Below the pieces are notes generated by a model. That model saw nothing but the letters and a program-made list of their open reading frames with translations, made no database searches and was not told the origin of the DNA. From Stropharia rugosoannulata (Eukaryota > Basidiomycota > Agaricomycetes > Agaricales > Strophariaceae), in contig JANCIK010000003.1 of the NCBI GenBank assembly GCA_028532985.1, positions 3,358,001 to 3,422,000 of the forward strand: DNA of 64,000 bases, given 5' to 3'. Made by a program: the position numbers and the translations under genes. Positions 25,263-36,394 of this stretch are shown here, piece by piece; within the stretch, counting starts at the first letter, position 1; every line of letters starts with the position of its first letter.

Positions 25263-25853
25263 TGTGTTTTCTAATACATGTTAATGAATCATGCTAGTAG
25301 GTGACTGGAAAAGTATTTTTACTTAGTTGGTAACACGCTAAATGAAACCCGGGAAATTTTCAAGGCATAGAGCACACGTCGATTCTTTTTGTCTACTAAA
25401 ATTAAGCCATGCAGATCAGGTCCTTTTGTTTCTCAATTTTTATTCAAATTGAATTGTACATGTATTCGTGCTACGTGAGTAAGTCGTATTTGTATGTGAT
25501 AATCCATCCTATGCTAGAGTGTCTCTAATGATGATGATTGGTGATGCCAATGTGTGTACGGTCCCGGCTGGAGCCCAAAAGGTCTACGACAATAAAGGTC
25601 GCAGTGGCGAAGGTCGAAGGTCGAATTGAATAAATTAGCGCAACAAAGGGCGTGCGCTAAATGTAATGCGATGTTGGTGTACAAATGCGTGATTGAATCC
25701 TCAAAAAATGGGTGTGATGTCTGGTGCGTGAATGCGAATTGCACTGGACTGGCTCTGCAAGTCATAGATACTCAGTTAGCGAGAAGTAGTTATATCAATG
25801 CTAAGACTTACGATGCGAAATAATGTTACAGCGCGAAATCGGGGAAAAGCTAC
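25263..25853. other. Gap between HIS2 and the pheromone gene
   Basis: Convergent 3' flanks. A block AACAAAGGGCG near 25643 resembles the ACAAAGGG pheromone-response element known from smut fungi, but it lies downstream of the pheromone gene. No protein is recognised. Confidence 0.4.
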
Positions 25854-25979
25854 TCATGCGACGACGCAGTAGACGTTGGATCCCGACCCGGATTTCTCTT
25901 CGTCAGCGGGGAAAGTGTTAACTTCCTCGACCTGAGCGGTGGCCGTGAAAAGGGATGCGATGGTGGAGAAGGCGTCCAT
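25854..25979 (-). CDS. CaaX lipopeptide mating-pheromone precursor
   Basis: A 41-codon intronless gene with the hallmarks of a basidiomycete pheromone precursor. It starts MDAFSTIASLFTATAQ, the usual MDxF plus hydrophobic leader. An acidic stretch ends in a charged pair (D26 E27 E28 K29) where the precursor is probably cut. The protein ends SGSGSNVYCVVA and then stops (TGA at 25854-25856). CVVA is a CaaX box, predicting farnesylation and methylation of Cys38 to give a secreted peptide of about nine residues. In the family, such peptides are sensed by STE3-type seven-helix receptors. No receptor is recognisable in this window. It lies between HIS2 and a long gene-free stretch with repeated ACAATAA motifs upstream. 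It may be a mating-locus pheromone or one of the dispersed extra pheromone genes. Confidence 0.9.
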   Translation of the reverse strand: MDAFSTIASLFTATAQVEEVNTFPADEEKSGSGSNVYCVVA

Positions 25980-27100
25980 TGATGTTTATTGGGAGTGGTA
26001 ACAGTGGACAGCGACTTTAAAAAGCGGGCTGGATGCGAAGCGGGGGCTGACAGGTGCTTGACCACGTCTCCCTGCGGACCCCGTCTTATAGCCAATACGC
26101 CCCTGCTCAAGGCCCGCCCGCGCGCGGCTGGGCGACGTTTTGCCGCGCGCTCACGGGGCAGGACAATAAGCCGTGTCCAAATGCGGTAATCGATTCTTTA
26201 AATCAGGCAGGCAGCGCGTACGCGGTGATCCGGGCGCTTTTGTGGTAGACAATAAGAGGTGCGCTTAGCATGCGTGTGCGTATATATAAAAACCGGCGCT
26301 GGGACGTTTGACCGAGCAGGTTATTGTTTGGGGCTAATATATCGACTCGGCTTTTATAACTTCGAATAGAATCGGCCTCTAAGATTATACTCAGTAAAAT
26401 TTAATCTGTGGGACGGAACATGGTTGTTTATGCCCAGGTTCTAGGGTAGTCCGTTAGATATGGCGTTTCCGTGATGTCGTCATTGCCCTTGGGTATAATC
26501 GACCGTATTTGGGAACATCTAGACTGACTCCTGAATTTTCTATACTTTGTCTGCTTGTCCTGAAAATAGCTGAGAACACAAACGTATAGAGGATTATGTT
26601 CAAGGACCCGTACTAGCCGTATTACTCCTTAAAAGCCTTGATAAGTAGAAGATGGTTACATCGGTGGCACTGAAAGTCTACTATCACATGGACTTCGTCT
26701 GCTTTTTGTTGATTTTACTTACACATATTGCTTTATCATGTTAAATCCAGTGCGATGACGACTCTGCTTTTTTGAGTCGCGAAGAATTATGTATCTGACC
26801 TTGGCCCTCATAAACAAAAAAAAATAAGCACATGGACGCTGGCCTGCGCTAGCGGCACACACCCGTACAGATCCGTACTTTGCCCACTTATATCCGCCCT
26901 CCCCGATGCATCATGGCGCACACAATAATTAGCCGCCAAACTTATACTCAGTCCCGTTCCTGAGAAGCAAATCCGACATGCATGGTGAGTAAGATGAGCA
27001 CAATTTTTCTTGAGAACTTACTTCCTGTAATGGTAGGAACGCTGAAAAGAGTGCAGATAGATACCAATTTCATCACCGTGAGTTGCAATGTCATGATAAT
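25980..27100. promoter_or_regulatory. Upstream region of the pheromone gene
   Basis: The upstream 350 bp contain ACAATAAG at 26163-26170 and 26249-26256, and its reverse complement TTATTGT at 26321-26327; another ACAATAA lies at 26922-26928. ACAAT is a core bound by HMG-box mating regulators, so these are candidate pheromone-response sites (inference). A TATATATAAA run is at 26281-26290. Beyond about 26400 nothing is recognised. Confidence 0.4.
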
Positions 27101-27639
27101 ACGGGAGCCTCAATATATTTCATGCTTCCGTAGATAGTCTTGGTAGAGCTGCGGCAGGGGTTTGAGACAATAAGCTATGATAAAATCATCAGCAATACGG
27201 TCACTAACAATCACGCACAAATTGTCGGCGTTTTTCGCATTCTGCTGGCAACGATACCCAGATAATACAACGAACAGATGGGTTGCATCGAGCACCGTAA
27301 GTGGCAAGTTGCAAGAGCATGGAGAACAGGTGCCAATCTTGAAGATACATCAAAGAATTCCAGGTGGGAACAGCCAATAGACTGATCCCTCGTGAGCTTC
27401 GTTGACTGATATTGAGGAATTCTAGTTGACTTATAATATTCAATATGGTCCCCGACTCAGCCGCGTCGCAGTCCTTGCATGAAATGGCCAATGATAATGA
27501 ACCGAAGAATATGATTGAAATTCCAAAGAGACAGGGATCAATAGGTAATTGTTACCTCCTTCACTTTCGACCAAGTAAGAATTTATTGCGGCTTTCCGTT
27601 TCTTCAGTGTTCTTCGAACTGCTGGCCAGTCATACGTGC

Positions 27640-28400
27640 CATTTACGCTTTTTTTTTTGACTTGGGAGATCCAGTCGCAATGATGACATCTGTTTCTGAG
27701 ACGCATTAGCAGTATTCGACGAAGGACTGGCAGCATCGGGGACACTAGTAGTAGTGAGTGGTACGGCATCCAAAGCGATGAAAGTTGTCGTGTTCGCTTC
27801 CACTTGTTCATCCACCGACGACGTCTCGACTCCTCTTTCCACTTTATAATCATCGGGAGAGGGACAGGTTGGAATGACGTAGACGTAGGTTCTGCGTGCT
27901 GAAAAGAACTCGATGGTTTGGGTAAAGAAGGCAGATATACGGATCCTGTGTTGTTGGAGATGCCAGGAGTGTTGGTTGACTCGTTTGCTATATCTGAAGT
28001 TGGTGGATATATTGATTTTGCGAGTAGCCTGAGCTAGATGACGACGACGACTTTGAGTCATAAAATCTATGATCCCCTTTACGCGTTCCCAAAGCACAAT
28101 CAGTTGTAACTTGCGACCGCGAGAAATCTTCATCCAATTCGGGGTGGAAGGATAATGGCTTCTGTATGTATAAATCATAAGAAATTTCGATTTTTGAATC
28201 TATCTTCTTTGCAGACTATGGTCACTCTACGTCTAAAGTCAGTTGGGCTGGACAAAAATCTCATACACTCTCCAAGAAGCTTGTGGCAGACCAATATAGA
28301 TTGTGAAATCTGTCTTGCTATTTTCGATGCCTCAGCATCAGCAACACATCCTGTATGAGTTGCACTAGCCCGTAGTTATTAACTGTCCCGCTGTCACCGC
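27640..28400 (-). pseudogene. Unresolved coding-like stretch (hypothetical gene or remnant)
   Basis: I do not recognise this protein. On the minus strand several blocks have protein-like composition but lie in different frames: a helical Cys/Leu-containing block near 28230-28350 (ARQISQSILVCHKLLGEC), an acidic then serine-rich block near 28020-28142 (FHPELDEDFSRSQV, then a run of eight serines), a Ser/Thr/Pro-rich block near 27850-28000 (SIYPPTSDIANESTNTPGIS) and one near 27700-27850 (VERGVETSSVDEQVEANTTT). Plausible GT-AG pairs could join some of them, but no start codon or complete model emerges. It could be the tail of a regulatory or receptor-type protein, or a decayed gene. It lies divergent to VPS35. 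Confidence 0.25.
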
Positions 28401-28951
28401 CTCAGGCCAAAGAATGGATCGCGAAATAAATCAGGCCGGCTACTGACCACTTGAACATAGGAAGTGGCGCTTCAACAAGGGAGTATTCAAGGTATGAAGT
28501 CAACATTGCACCTTACAGCCTCCAAGTTTCCCAATGATGGATGTAGCAGGACAAATTAAAGCACAGACCGTCGTTTGTGTGTTTAATCTTCATATCTCGT
28601 TGGGTTTTGACTATTTTGCAGGTATTAATTTCATATAAAGGAGAAAAGTACAGTATCATTGTCCGGGGAGTAAGTAGCAGAAGTCCGTCAGTATAGGTTG
28701 ACGTTGAAAGTCATTGAAAGTTGAGTCAAACTCGAATCAAAATATGCATGTGGAATGGCGTTGGAATCAAGTTGAAATGGCGGAACGCTTGATGGGAGAT
28801 GCTGAGTAATCACGGTTTTGGCAAGCAATGGCAAATAGGATTCGTGCGCCCGTTGGCGGGGCGCCAAATATCATTTATCCTTAACTTCCGACGACTCCAT
28901 ATCATCCTACTTATTCCCGGAGACTCTACTCTGGCGACTACTACTCAAACC
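28401..28951. other. Upstream region of VPS35
   Basis: No gene recognised. It holds the VPS35 promoter and possibly the 5' end of the unresolved stretch to the left. Confidence 0.4.
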
Positions 28952-31900
28952 ATGGCTCAGCCAGTCGTAGAGGAGGGCAAGCTTCTCAGTGAGGCTATCA
29001 GCACAGTCAAAATCCAGGTTCAACAGATGAAGCGTCATCTTGTAGGGTGTTATTTCTGAACATTGCAATACCATCCATGTTCACGAACTTCCTAGGAACT
29101 AGACCAACTCATGGACGCTCTCAAGAGCGCGAGCTTGATGCTCGCTGAGCTGCGAACCTCATCTCTCTCCCCTAAACAATATTATGAGCTATGTACGTCG
29201 CTGCTGCGGTCTCCTAAGTCGCAGTAAATAACCGAAGAGGCAGATATGGCTGTATTCGACGCTTTGCGATATTTATCCAACTACCTCTATGAGGCTCATA
29301 CCCAGTCGCGGCACCACTTGGCTGACCTCTACGAACTTGTACAATACGCCGGGAACATCATTCCGCGGCTCTACCTCATGATCACAGTCGGCTCCGTATA
29401 CATGTCCATTCCAGACGCACCAGTCAAGGAAATCATGAAGGATATGATGGAGATGTCGCGCGGTGTTCTTCATCCTATACGTGGACTGTTTCTTCGACAT
29501 TATTTGAGTGGGCAAACCAGGGATCATCTACCTGTCGGGCTTGAACCAGGGTATGTTAGATCTCATTCGGCTTCTTTTTCTCGTCATTTTTTGAAAACTA
29601 CATGATAGTCCTGCTGGTAATCTTCAAGACTCTATCGCGTTTGTTCTTACCAATTTCATTGAAATGAACAAACTCTGGGTTCGTTTGCAGCACCAAGGTC
29701 ACTCTAGGGACCGTGAAAAGCGCGAGATGGAGCGTCGGGAATTGCGGATTCTTGTTGGGACTAATCTTGTTCGGCTAAGCCAGCTAGACGGCGTGGATTT
29801 AGAAATGTATCAGAAAACGATTCTGCCTAGTATTCTCGAGCAAGTGGTTAACTGCAAAGACGTGATTGCTCAGGAGTATCTCATGGAAGTCGTCATTCAG
29901 GTGTGTACCTGACTTATAAACAGATTTCTTTAATCTCATAAAAAATGCATAGGTTTTCACGGATGAATTTCACTTACACACACTGGGCCCTTTCCTGTCT
30001 GCTACGGCACAACTACATCCCAAAGTTAACATCAAGCAAATTGTCATTGCTCTCATCGATCGCCTGGCCTCTTATGCAGCTCGTGAAGCTGAGAACGAGG
30101 ATCCAGAAGAGACTAAACGCCAAGAAGAAGCTGCCGCACGTCGTCTAGCAGAGAAAGTCAAATTGCAGAAGGCGAAAGCTCGTGAGCAACTTGCACTGCG
30201 TGCAGCGTCCCCCACATCTCCTACTTTGGAGTCATCTGTATGGGAGTCTGAGTCAACATCAGCTACTACCGTTTCCAATGGTGAACAAGATGGCGCGGCT
30301 GTGGCAACTGAATCTCCATCTACGCCCACATCGCCGGACCCAACAGGGAAGGGCAAAGAGAAGGAAGGTACACATGTGCGCAAGTTCAGAGGTGTACCTG
30401 AGGATGTGCAGCTCTTCGAAGTATTCTGGAAGCAGGTCGTTGAACTCATTAAGGTGGGAGTTACAATATCACCGCTTTAACAATTGTACTGATTATGTGA
30501 TATTTAGGCACGACCGGACCTATCTATCCAGGACATAACGGCCCTTTTCGTATCTCTGACGAATTTGTCGCTGAGCTGCTATCCAGATCGGCTGGAATAC
30601 GTTGATCAGGTGCTTGGCTTTGCCGCAGATAAAATCAAAGAGCATTCAGATAGGTACGAAGTCCCGAGTGATTCGAGCTGTCATAGTGAACGGCGTCTAA
30701 CAAATATGACAGTCCTGACCTGCATGCACAACAAACTACCGCCAATCTCGCCTCCCTGCTTGTCGCTCCAATCAACTCTTATCAATCTGTGCTGACCCTA
30801 CTCGCCATCCCCAACTATGTCCCACTACTAACTAAGCAGCTTTACATCACCAGACGGTCTATCGCCCACTCCATTGTTTCGTCCGTTTTGAAAAATGAGA
30901 CGATAATTGAAGCACCGGAAGATGTGGATGGGGTTTTGGAGCTGTGTCATGTACTCATCAAGGACCAGACTGATTCTGGTGCTCCGCCTCTGCCAAATGG
31001 TCAGCAGTCTGTCAGGGACATGCGTAGGCAGGGACCGTACTTCATGGAGCGAGAGGAGTTGGCGGAAGAACAGGGCTGGATATCACGGATGGTTCATCTG
31101 TTCCGTTCAGAAAATCTGGATACCCAATTCGAGGTATGTGTTAAATTTAATGTTAAGCCAGCATATGTAGTCATATTTATCATCCCAGCTTCTACAAATT
31201 GCTCGAAGGCACTTCGACCTCGGCGGCGAGAGGATGAGGTTTACGTTCCCTGCGCTGATAACGTCGTCCATCAAATTGTGTAGACGTTATAAAAATCGCG
31301 AGGAGGAGGTAAGCCTTTGTAATTTGCCTTCCAACCGGGACACTGTCTAATATGGCCCAGGAACCTGATTGGGAGGCCAAAGTGTCTACCATCTTGAAAT
31401 TCGTCAGGCAACTCACCTCTATCCTCGCGACATCTGTCGATGCACCAAACATTGCGCTCCGTCTCTTCCTTCTGTCAGCGCAAATCGCGGACGAGTGTGG
31501 CTTCGAAGACCTGGCGTATGACTTTTACGTTCAGGCATTCAGCGTGTACGAGGACAGCATATCTGAGTCTCGCGCGCAACTGCAGGCGATCACACTTATC
31601 ATCGGCACCCTGGCAGGAGCGAAGGTGTTCAATATCGACAACTTCGACACGCTTATCACGAAAGCGGCGCTTCATGGAGCGAAACTCTTGAAGAAGAGTC
31701 ACCAGGCTACGGCTGTTGGTCTGGCAAGTCACCTTTGGTGGCAGGAGCCGCCATCGCTACCAGATGGTGAGGCCGAGGCAACGGAAAAACCACCGCCTGC
31801 GGCCGAGAAGCCGGCTTCGGAGAAAGATGCGGAGGCAGTTATTAAAGCTGTAAGGACTTTATGTGGTGGCACATGAACCCACTTATAACTGACAATGTGG

Positions 31901-32383
31901 CCTTAGTATCCTCATCAAGATAGCAAGCGCGTACTGGAATGCTTGCAGAAGTCGCTGAGAATCGCGAACTCAGCAATTGAAGAGATAGTCACAGTCCAAC
32001 TATACTGCGATACCCTGGATCAATACCTGTACTACCTCGACCGTGGCGCACAGGCGGTACGTGTTTCTGCTACTGGAATGTAATATGGACTTACTGTACA
32101 TAATAATTAGGTCGCTCCCAAATTCGTCAACTCTCTGGTAGAGCTGATTACGTCGAGCATCGACAACATCGCTTCGCCGGACGTCCACCCGTCGCAGCGC
32201 GCGCCGCCAGGTCTCATCGAGGGTGTGCAGACGCCCGAGATGATCGCGAAGCACTTTAGGAACACGCTGATCTATATCCAGAGGCGGAAGTACGCGACCG
32301 CAGAGGGCGCCGGCGGCGCAGACTCGCGGTGGGACGAGGTCGACATCGTAGGTGCATTGCTGAAGATGGGAATTTCGCGGTAG
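28952..32383 (+). CDS. VPS35: Retromer subunit VPS35
   Basis: Cargo-recognition subunit of the retromer, which recycles receptors from endosome to Golgi. The start is [20 protein letters not shown]. The family signature [14 protein letters not shown] and the VPS26-binding region ([20 protein letters not shown]) follow, with the helical solenoid typical of VPS35 up to [11 protein letters not shown] Ser/Thr-rich, coiled acidic insert (ARLEK-rich coiled segment, then [10 protein letters not shown], about 30100-30370) separates the two halves, as is common in fungi. Other landmarks are [20 protein letters not shown] and [20 protein letters not shown]. About ten short introns are present. It is complete. 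Confidence 0.95.
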
Positions 32384-32973
32384 ACGTACGTATGTGCGTT
32401 CATCCCGCTCCTTTTGCATTTGCTCTGCAGCGTCGGGTGGTGAAGGCTGCTGTACTCTACGTGACTCATCATATGTTTTGTCTTTTAGCTTTCTTATTAC
32501 ACTTTGTTTCAACTATACGGCGTCGGATCTCTTTTTCTTTCAAACTCTTCAATCCCCCCCTGCCCTATTACCTCAGTTTCTATACTTTACATTTGTGATT
32601 TGTTTCGCAACCTTTCCCGGAATGTTGTCGTGCTGCACTGTTGATACACCCCCTGGAATGACAATTCGAACACTGGAGATTCTTGGATGACGAGAGATGT
32701 TGTATTACCTTGATCCTTGCGGGAAACCTTCGGAGCTCTTGTGGATGTACTTGTCAAACCAGCTTGTGGGGACTGTTCAGTAGCTATTCCGGCCCGTTTA
32801 CTGGGCAACTTAGTTTGCATGGCATGGATGGTACAGGTTCATAAGTAATTAAAACGGCGTTCCGGAGAAGTTCAATTACAATTAGATCCAAATATTATAC
32901 TAAATAATAAGTCCGTTCAAAGTCCGTTTTCAACAAATTCCAATCCAGATTTCCCGGTATCAGATTCCAGGTA
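32384..32973. other. Convergent gap VPS35 / VOC-fold gene
   Basis: A minus-strand frame at 32587-32820 (77 codons, Lys/Ser/Thr-rich) is the only open frame of note, and I do not consider it supported. Otherwise 3' flanks. Confidence 0.4.
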
Positions 32974-33444
32974 TTAATCATGTCCAACATCCTTCGTGAA
33001 TACTTTCCCCAGGGTCGTAGTCGTCTTCTCAATGACAGTGACTTTGTTTCCTAGCGAGTCGTAAACAGTGACGGCTTGGTAATCGTTCCCTTGTCTGGGC
33101 TCTTTGTCCACCATCTTGGTCCCCATGGTCTTTATCCTCTCGTACACCTTCCTCCAGCAGTCCGTCTCGACCTGCAGGAACACGCCGTCGCCCCCTTGGT
33201 TGCCCACGGCGCGCTTGTCCTTTTCCGACTTCGCCTCACGGAAGCGCAGCGCGGCTTGGGGCGTGAACTCGACGAGATTGGGGGGCGCGGCGACAACGAG
33301 GCGCTCGCCGTTAACGACCTCGTCGCACTTGATGACGAAGTCGAGTGTGCCGACATAGAAGCGCACGCCGTCGGCGATGTCGTGGCACAATACCGTGACA
33401 AGCGAAAGCGAGTCGGAGCGAATCAAGGCGTCAGAGATGGACAT
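32974..33444 (-). CDS. VOC-fold (glyoxalase/bleomycin-resistance-like) protein
   Basis: Intronless, 156 residues. The N-terminal half contains LVTVLCHDIADGVRFYVGTL and DFVIKCDEVV; the C-terminal half has VFLQVETDCWRKVYERIKTM and YDSLGNKVTVIE. This is the beta-alpha-beta-beta-beta arrangement of vicinal-oxygen-chelate proteins, in which an N-terminal 'RFYxxxLDF' helix and a C-terminal 'D..GN...' strand are usual. The classic metal-binding His/Glu positions are not all obvious, so catalysis is uncertain. Codon usage is strongly GC-rich. It shares a divergent 512-bp promoter region with the next gene. Confidence 0.72.
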   Translation of the reverse strand: MSISDALIRSDSLSLVTVLCHDIADGVRFYVGTLDFVIKCDEVVNGERLVVAAPPNLVEFTPQAALRFREAKSEKDKRAVGNQGGDGVFLQVETDCWRKVYERIKTMGTKMVDKEPRQGNDYQAVTVYDSLGNKVTVIEKTTTTLGKVFTKDVGHD

Positions 33445-33956
33445 CGTGGCTTAGAGGTTCTCGAGTTTGTGTGGTGCGGCGGGCGGAGGGCAGAGGTGGT
33501 GGTTGCGCGGGGCGCTGTATGGATTTGGGTGGTGTTTGGGTGCGTAGACCCGTTTTTCTGGTAGGCGTGGACTACTTGAGGCGTACAGTGCGCCATGACA
33601 TCAGTCTGGGTTTCCGGCGGCGATGAGGGCGGCGAGTGATGACTTTATGAGTGACTTCATGCGGCACTCCAGCCCCCACGGCACATAGCTTTTCGCGAAC
33701 CACCAGACGTAGTGGCCGACTGATCCAGATAAGGCACATCGGGTACTGAATTGTTTGTATTTTTGTATACAGACGCCCCACTGAAATGTGCCAACATGAC
33801 ATCACTGTGGCAACCACAACTCCAGCGTTCGAGATCAATGCGACACTGGTGGGTACTTCGATTTAAACAGCAGGAGTTTCCTTTTTCTCAAAATTTGCCT
33901 GCACCTGCTCACCGCGCACCAGCACTCCGTCAACAACCAACAACAATTGCTTAGCC
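33445..33956. promoter_or_regulatory. Divergent promoter region, VOC gene / paralogue A
   Basis: 512 bp between divergent starts. No conserved protein; pyrimidine-rich near the plus-strand start. Confidence 0.4.
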
Positions 33957-34445
33957 ATGGCGGACGAATCTCGCTCGCGCTCCCGTTCCCGCTCGTCCTC
34001 CCCGGGCCTCTTTGATAACGATAACTGGCAAGAAGAGGAACCCGCTCCCCAGCCTTCGACCCCCGCTCCCGGTCGCTCACGTAGGCGTCGCAACCAACAA
34101 CCGAGGCAATATCAGCAGCAGCAGCAACCGCAGCAAGCTCAGGATCAGCAGGTCGCGCAGGGTGCCAATCACCCTCTGCAGGGTGCTGCCGAACCCGCCT
34201 CGCAGCTCCTCGGAAATACCATCGGGCAGGTAGTGAATGGAGGCAACCAGCAGTCGGGGAACGGAGGCAAGGACACCCTGAAGCTCCGCCTCGACCTCAA
34301 CCTGGACGTCGATGTCCAGATCAAGGCGAGGATCCACGGCGACGTTACGCTGTCTCTCTTGTGAGTACCTTCACTGGGCCGCCTGGAAGAGAATACTGAG
34401 CCTCATGAGGCGATAACTGACTGTGCTAAATCCGTTAGTGGTTAA
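33957..34445 (+). CDS. Conserved fungal small protein, paralogue A
   Basis: No known function. The start MADESRSRSRSRSSSPGLFD is an Arg/Ser-rich head. It is followed by acidic and Pro-rich sequence, an Arg stretch (GRSRRRRNQQ), a Gln-rich segment, Gly/Asn-rich sequence, and a highly conserved end LKLRLDLNLDVDVQIKARIH followed by GDVTLSL. The same end occurs in paralogue B 1 kb away on the other strand. The open frame stops at 34364, but a perfect donor GTGAGT overlaps that stop. Splicing to an acceptor at 34437-34438 gives LSLFG and a stop at 34445 (intron 34361-34438, 78 nt), which I prefer because paralogue B has an equivalent intron. The amphipathic alternating tail may form a beta-hairpin or membrane-binding element (inference). 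Confidence 0.75.
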
Positions 34446-35334
34446 ACATTGTCCTCTGATCTCATTGACGCGTTTTTGGACTTTGGTTATAGGACGCACA
34501 TTTTTTGTTGGCGTTTATGCCACTCGATTTCAATGACAGTTACTTACTCATTCGTTATGATATTGCACCATGACGAAGTTGTTAATATTGTACCAATCCA
34601 CATGTATATAAATTTATCGTAAGTTGTGCCCATAAACTACGACGTTATTCCTAAGATAAGAGAAACGCGAGTGCAGTCCAAGTACAGTCCGACCTTTCTG
34701 AACTTTGTGGGGCAGTTACGGGTTTTTACAAATTAGGCAGTTCACCAAATAGGGCAACTTCATTTGTGGTGCCTGAACGATCTTGATGGTGCCTGCGATA
34801 TGTCATCGCAATTTAGCGCCTAAATTAAAGCGGCAAACAAGCATCATTGACCTCATCTATGACCTTTTATTGACCTTTTATGACCACAAGACCACAAGAT
34901 GAAAGAAATCTCCTACGTCTTGCGCGGAGCAAACAAGAGCAGAACTATGATGCGCGTAACTCTATCTGCCATGGGCTTAACTCCGTTCTAACGACGCTTA
35001 TCAGCGTCTTGAGCCTTGGGCGTGAATTACCACGGTAATTCATACTTACATAGTTCGTTAATAAAAGTTAGTAAAAAGTACCCATCCTGACAACGTCGTA
35101 ATAGAAAACTATCGGGCCTATTACAGTCTATTATTCCAGAAGAAACGTTGATATAATTACACAGTCTTTGAAGCTACAATAGCCTTGGTTATTCAAACTA
35201 CGTGTAAATAAGGTATTAAAAGTGTTCATCAAGCACGTAAATATCAGTTGTGATTCCGCCCCTCCGGCTCGCTCTCTAGATTCACAGAACAGACATCGTT
35301 AATCGTATAATCATCCACTTGAGGTGGGCGCGTG
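34446..35334. other. Spacer between the convergent paralogues
   Basis: Gene-free, AT-rich. It contains a short tandem repetition TGACCTTTTATTGACCTTTTA with duplicated ACCACAAG near 34860-34900. A sequence TACAGTCCGACC near 34693 resembles a pogo-type element end, but I find no matching inverted copy. Confidence 0.4.
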
Positions 35335-35806
35335 CTAGTTACTAATCATCAATCCGTTCAGTCACTGCCTCAGGTTGCAGTTTGATAACGAAACTCAAGA
35401 TGGGCAGAGGGGAAAATACTCACAGAAGGGAAAGCGTAACATCGCCGTGGATCCGGGCCTTGATCTGCACGTCGACGTCGAGATTCAAGTCTAGCCTAAG
35501 CTTCAAGGTGTCCTTGCCTCCTTGACCCGACTGCTGCTGCTGGCCGCCGGTAACCTGCCCGAGTGTGTTGCCGAGCAGCTGGCCGGCCTGGTTCGTGGGT
35601 CCTTGGAGTGCCTGGCCTGCGCCCCCGGCGGGGAGAAGCTGCTGGTCCTGCTGCTGCGCGGGCTGCGGCTGTTGTTGTTGCTGGCGACGACGGCTAGAGC
35701 GCTTGGGCGCCTGTTGCGGCTGGGGCGACTGCGGTGCGGGCTCCTCCTGCTCCCACTGTTCCATGGGGTTGGGCGAAGCAGAGCGTGAGCGCGATTCGTC
35801 TGACAT
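35335..35806 (-). CDS. Conserved fungal small protein, paralogue B
   Basis: Paralogue of the gene at 33957, convergent to it. The head is MSDESRSRSASPNPMEQWEQ, then Pro/Gln-rich sequence with KRSSRRRQQQQQPQ, GAGQALQGPTNQAGQLLGNT, and the same terminal block LKLRLDLNLDVDVQIKARIH plus GDVTLSL. As in paralogue A, a GTGAGT donor overlaps the stop of the open frame (35420). Splicing to an acceptor at 35342-35343 (82-nt intron) yields LSLLN and a stop at 35335. Both genes thus share intron position and size. The Gln tract is longer here. Function unknown. Confidence 0.75.
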
Positions 35807-36394
35807 GTTTGCGTGCGGGGGGTATGGCGAAAATGGGCGGTGTACTGGTCGTTAGAATGCGCAGGAGGTTTAAAGTGAGGTGGGGTTTTTGCCCTTGCCC
35901 ATCGACTCAGCGAGGGAATTTAAAGTGGACGTTCTGGCGGCCTATGTCATGTCTCCACAGGAATTACGCGCAGCGCGCCGAATGAATGTGGATTCTTTCC
36001 GCCTGCTCCGAACGCATAGTCTGTCAGAGACTTTGTATACAATGCTCCAAGGTTACTATTTTCGATTGCATTTCTTCTTTTTCTTTCCTTCAAAGTCATG
36101 TCAGATGACGAGATCGCGGCGTTCTGTTAAGTTTAGCCTCGCTCGGCCAACTAGCCTGCTTTGACCCCCGTCGGCGTATGATCTCACCATTGCGTCATGC
36201 AGCATGCCCTTCCACACATCTCACTTCCTTCCCAGTGATGCTCAATTACCCAGGGCAGTAATGACATAGTTAGTGCTCATCAACCAACTCGTTCCAATCC
36301 AACCAGTATCCGACAACAATCAAACAAAACCGCACTCTACAACGTCGAACGGGTAACAGAAAGCTTTGGACGAACAACTTGGGAATATCAAGAG
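35807..36394. promoter_or_regulatory. Divergent promoter region, paralogue B / unknown protein
   Basis: 588 bp between divergent start codons; no gene is recognised. Confidence 0.4.

Noticed and set aside
27204..27491. Hydrophobic minus-strand frame as a STE3 receptor fragment
   Set aside because: Read in all frames, it lacks the conserved STE3 helices and motifs; similarity was only in hydrophobicity.
34690..34720. Pogo-like end TACAGTCCGACC
   Set aside because: No matching inverted copy or target duplication found in the spacer.
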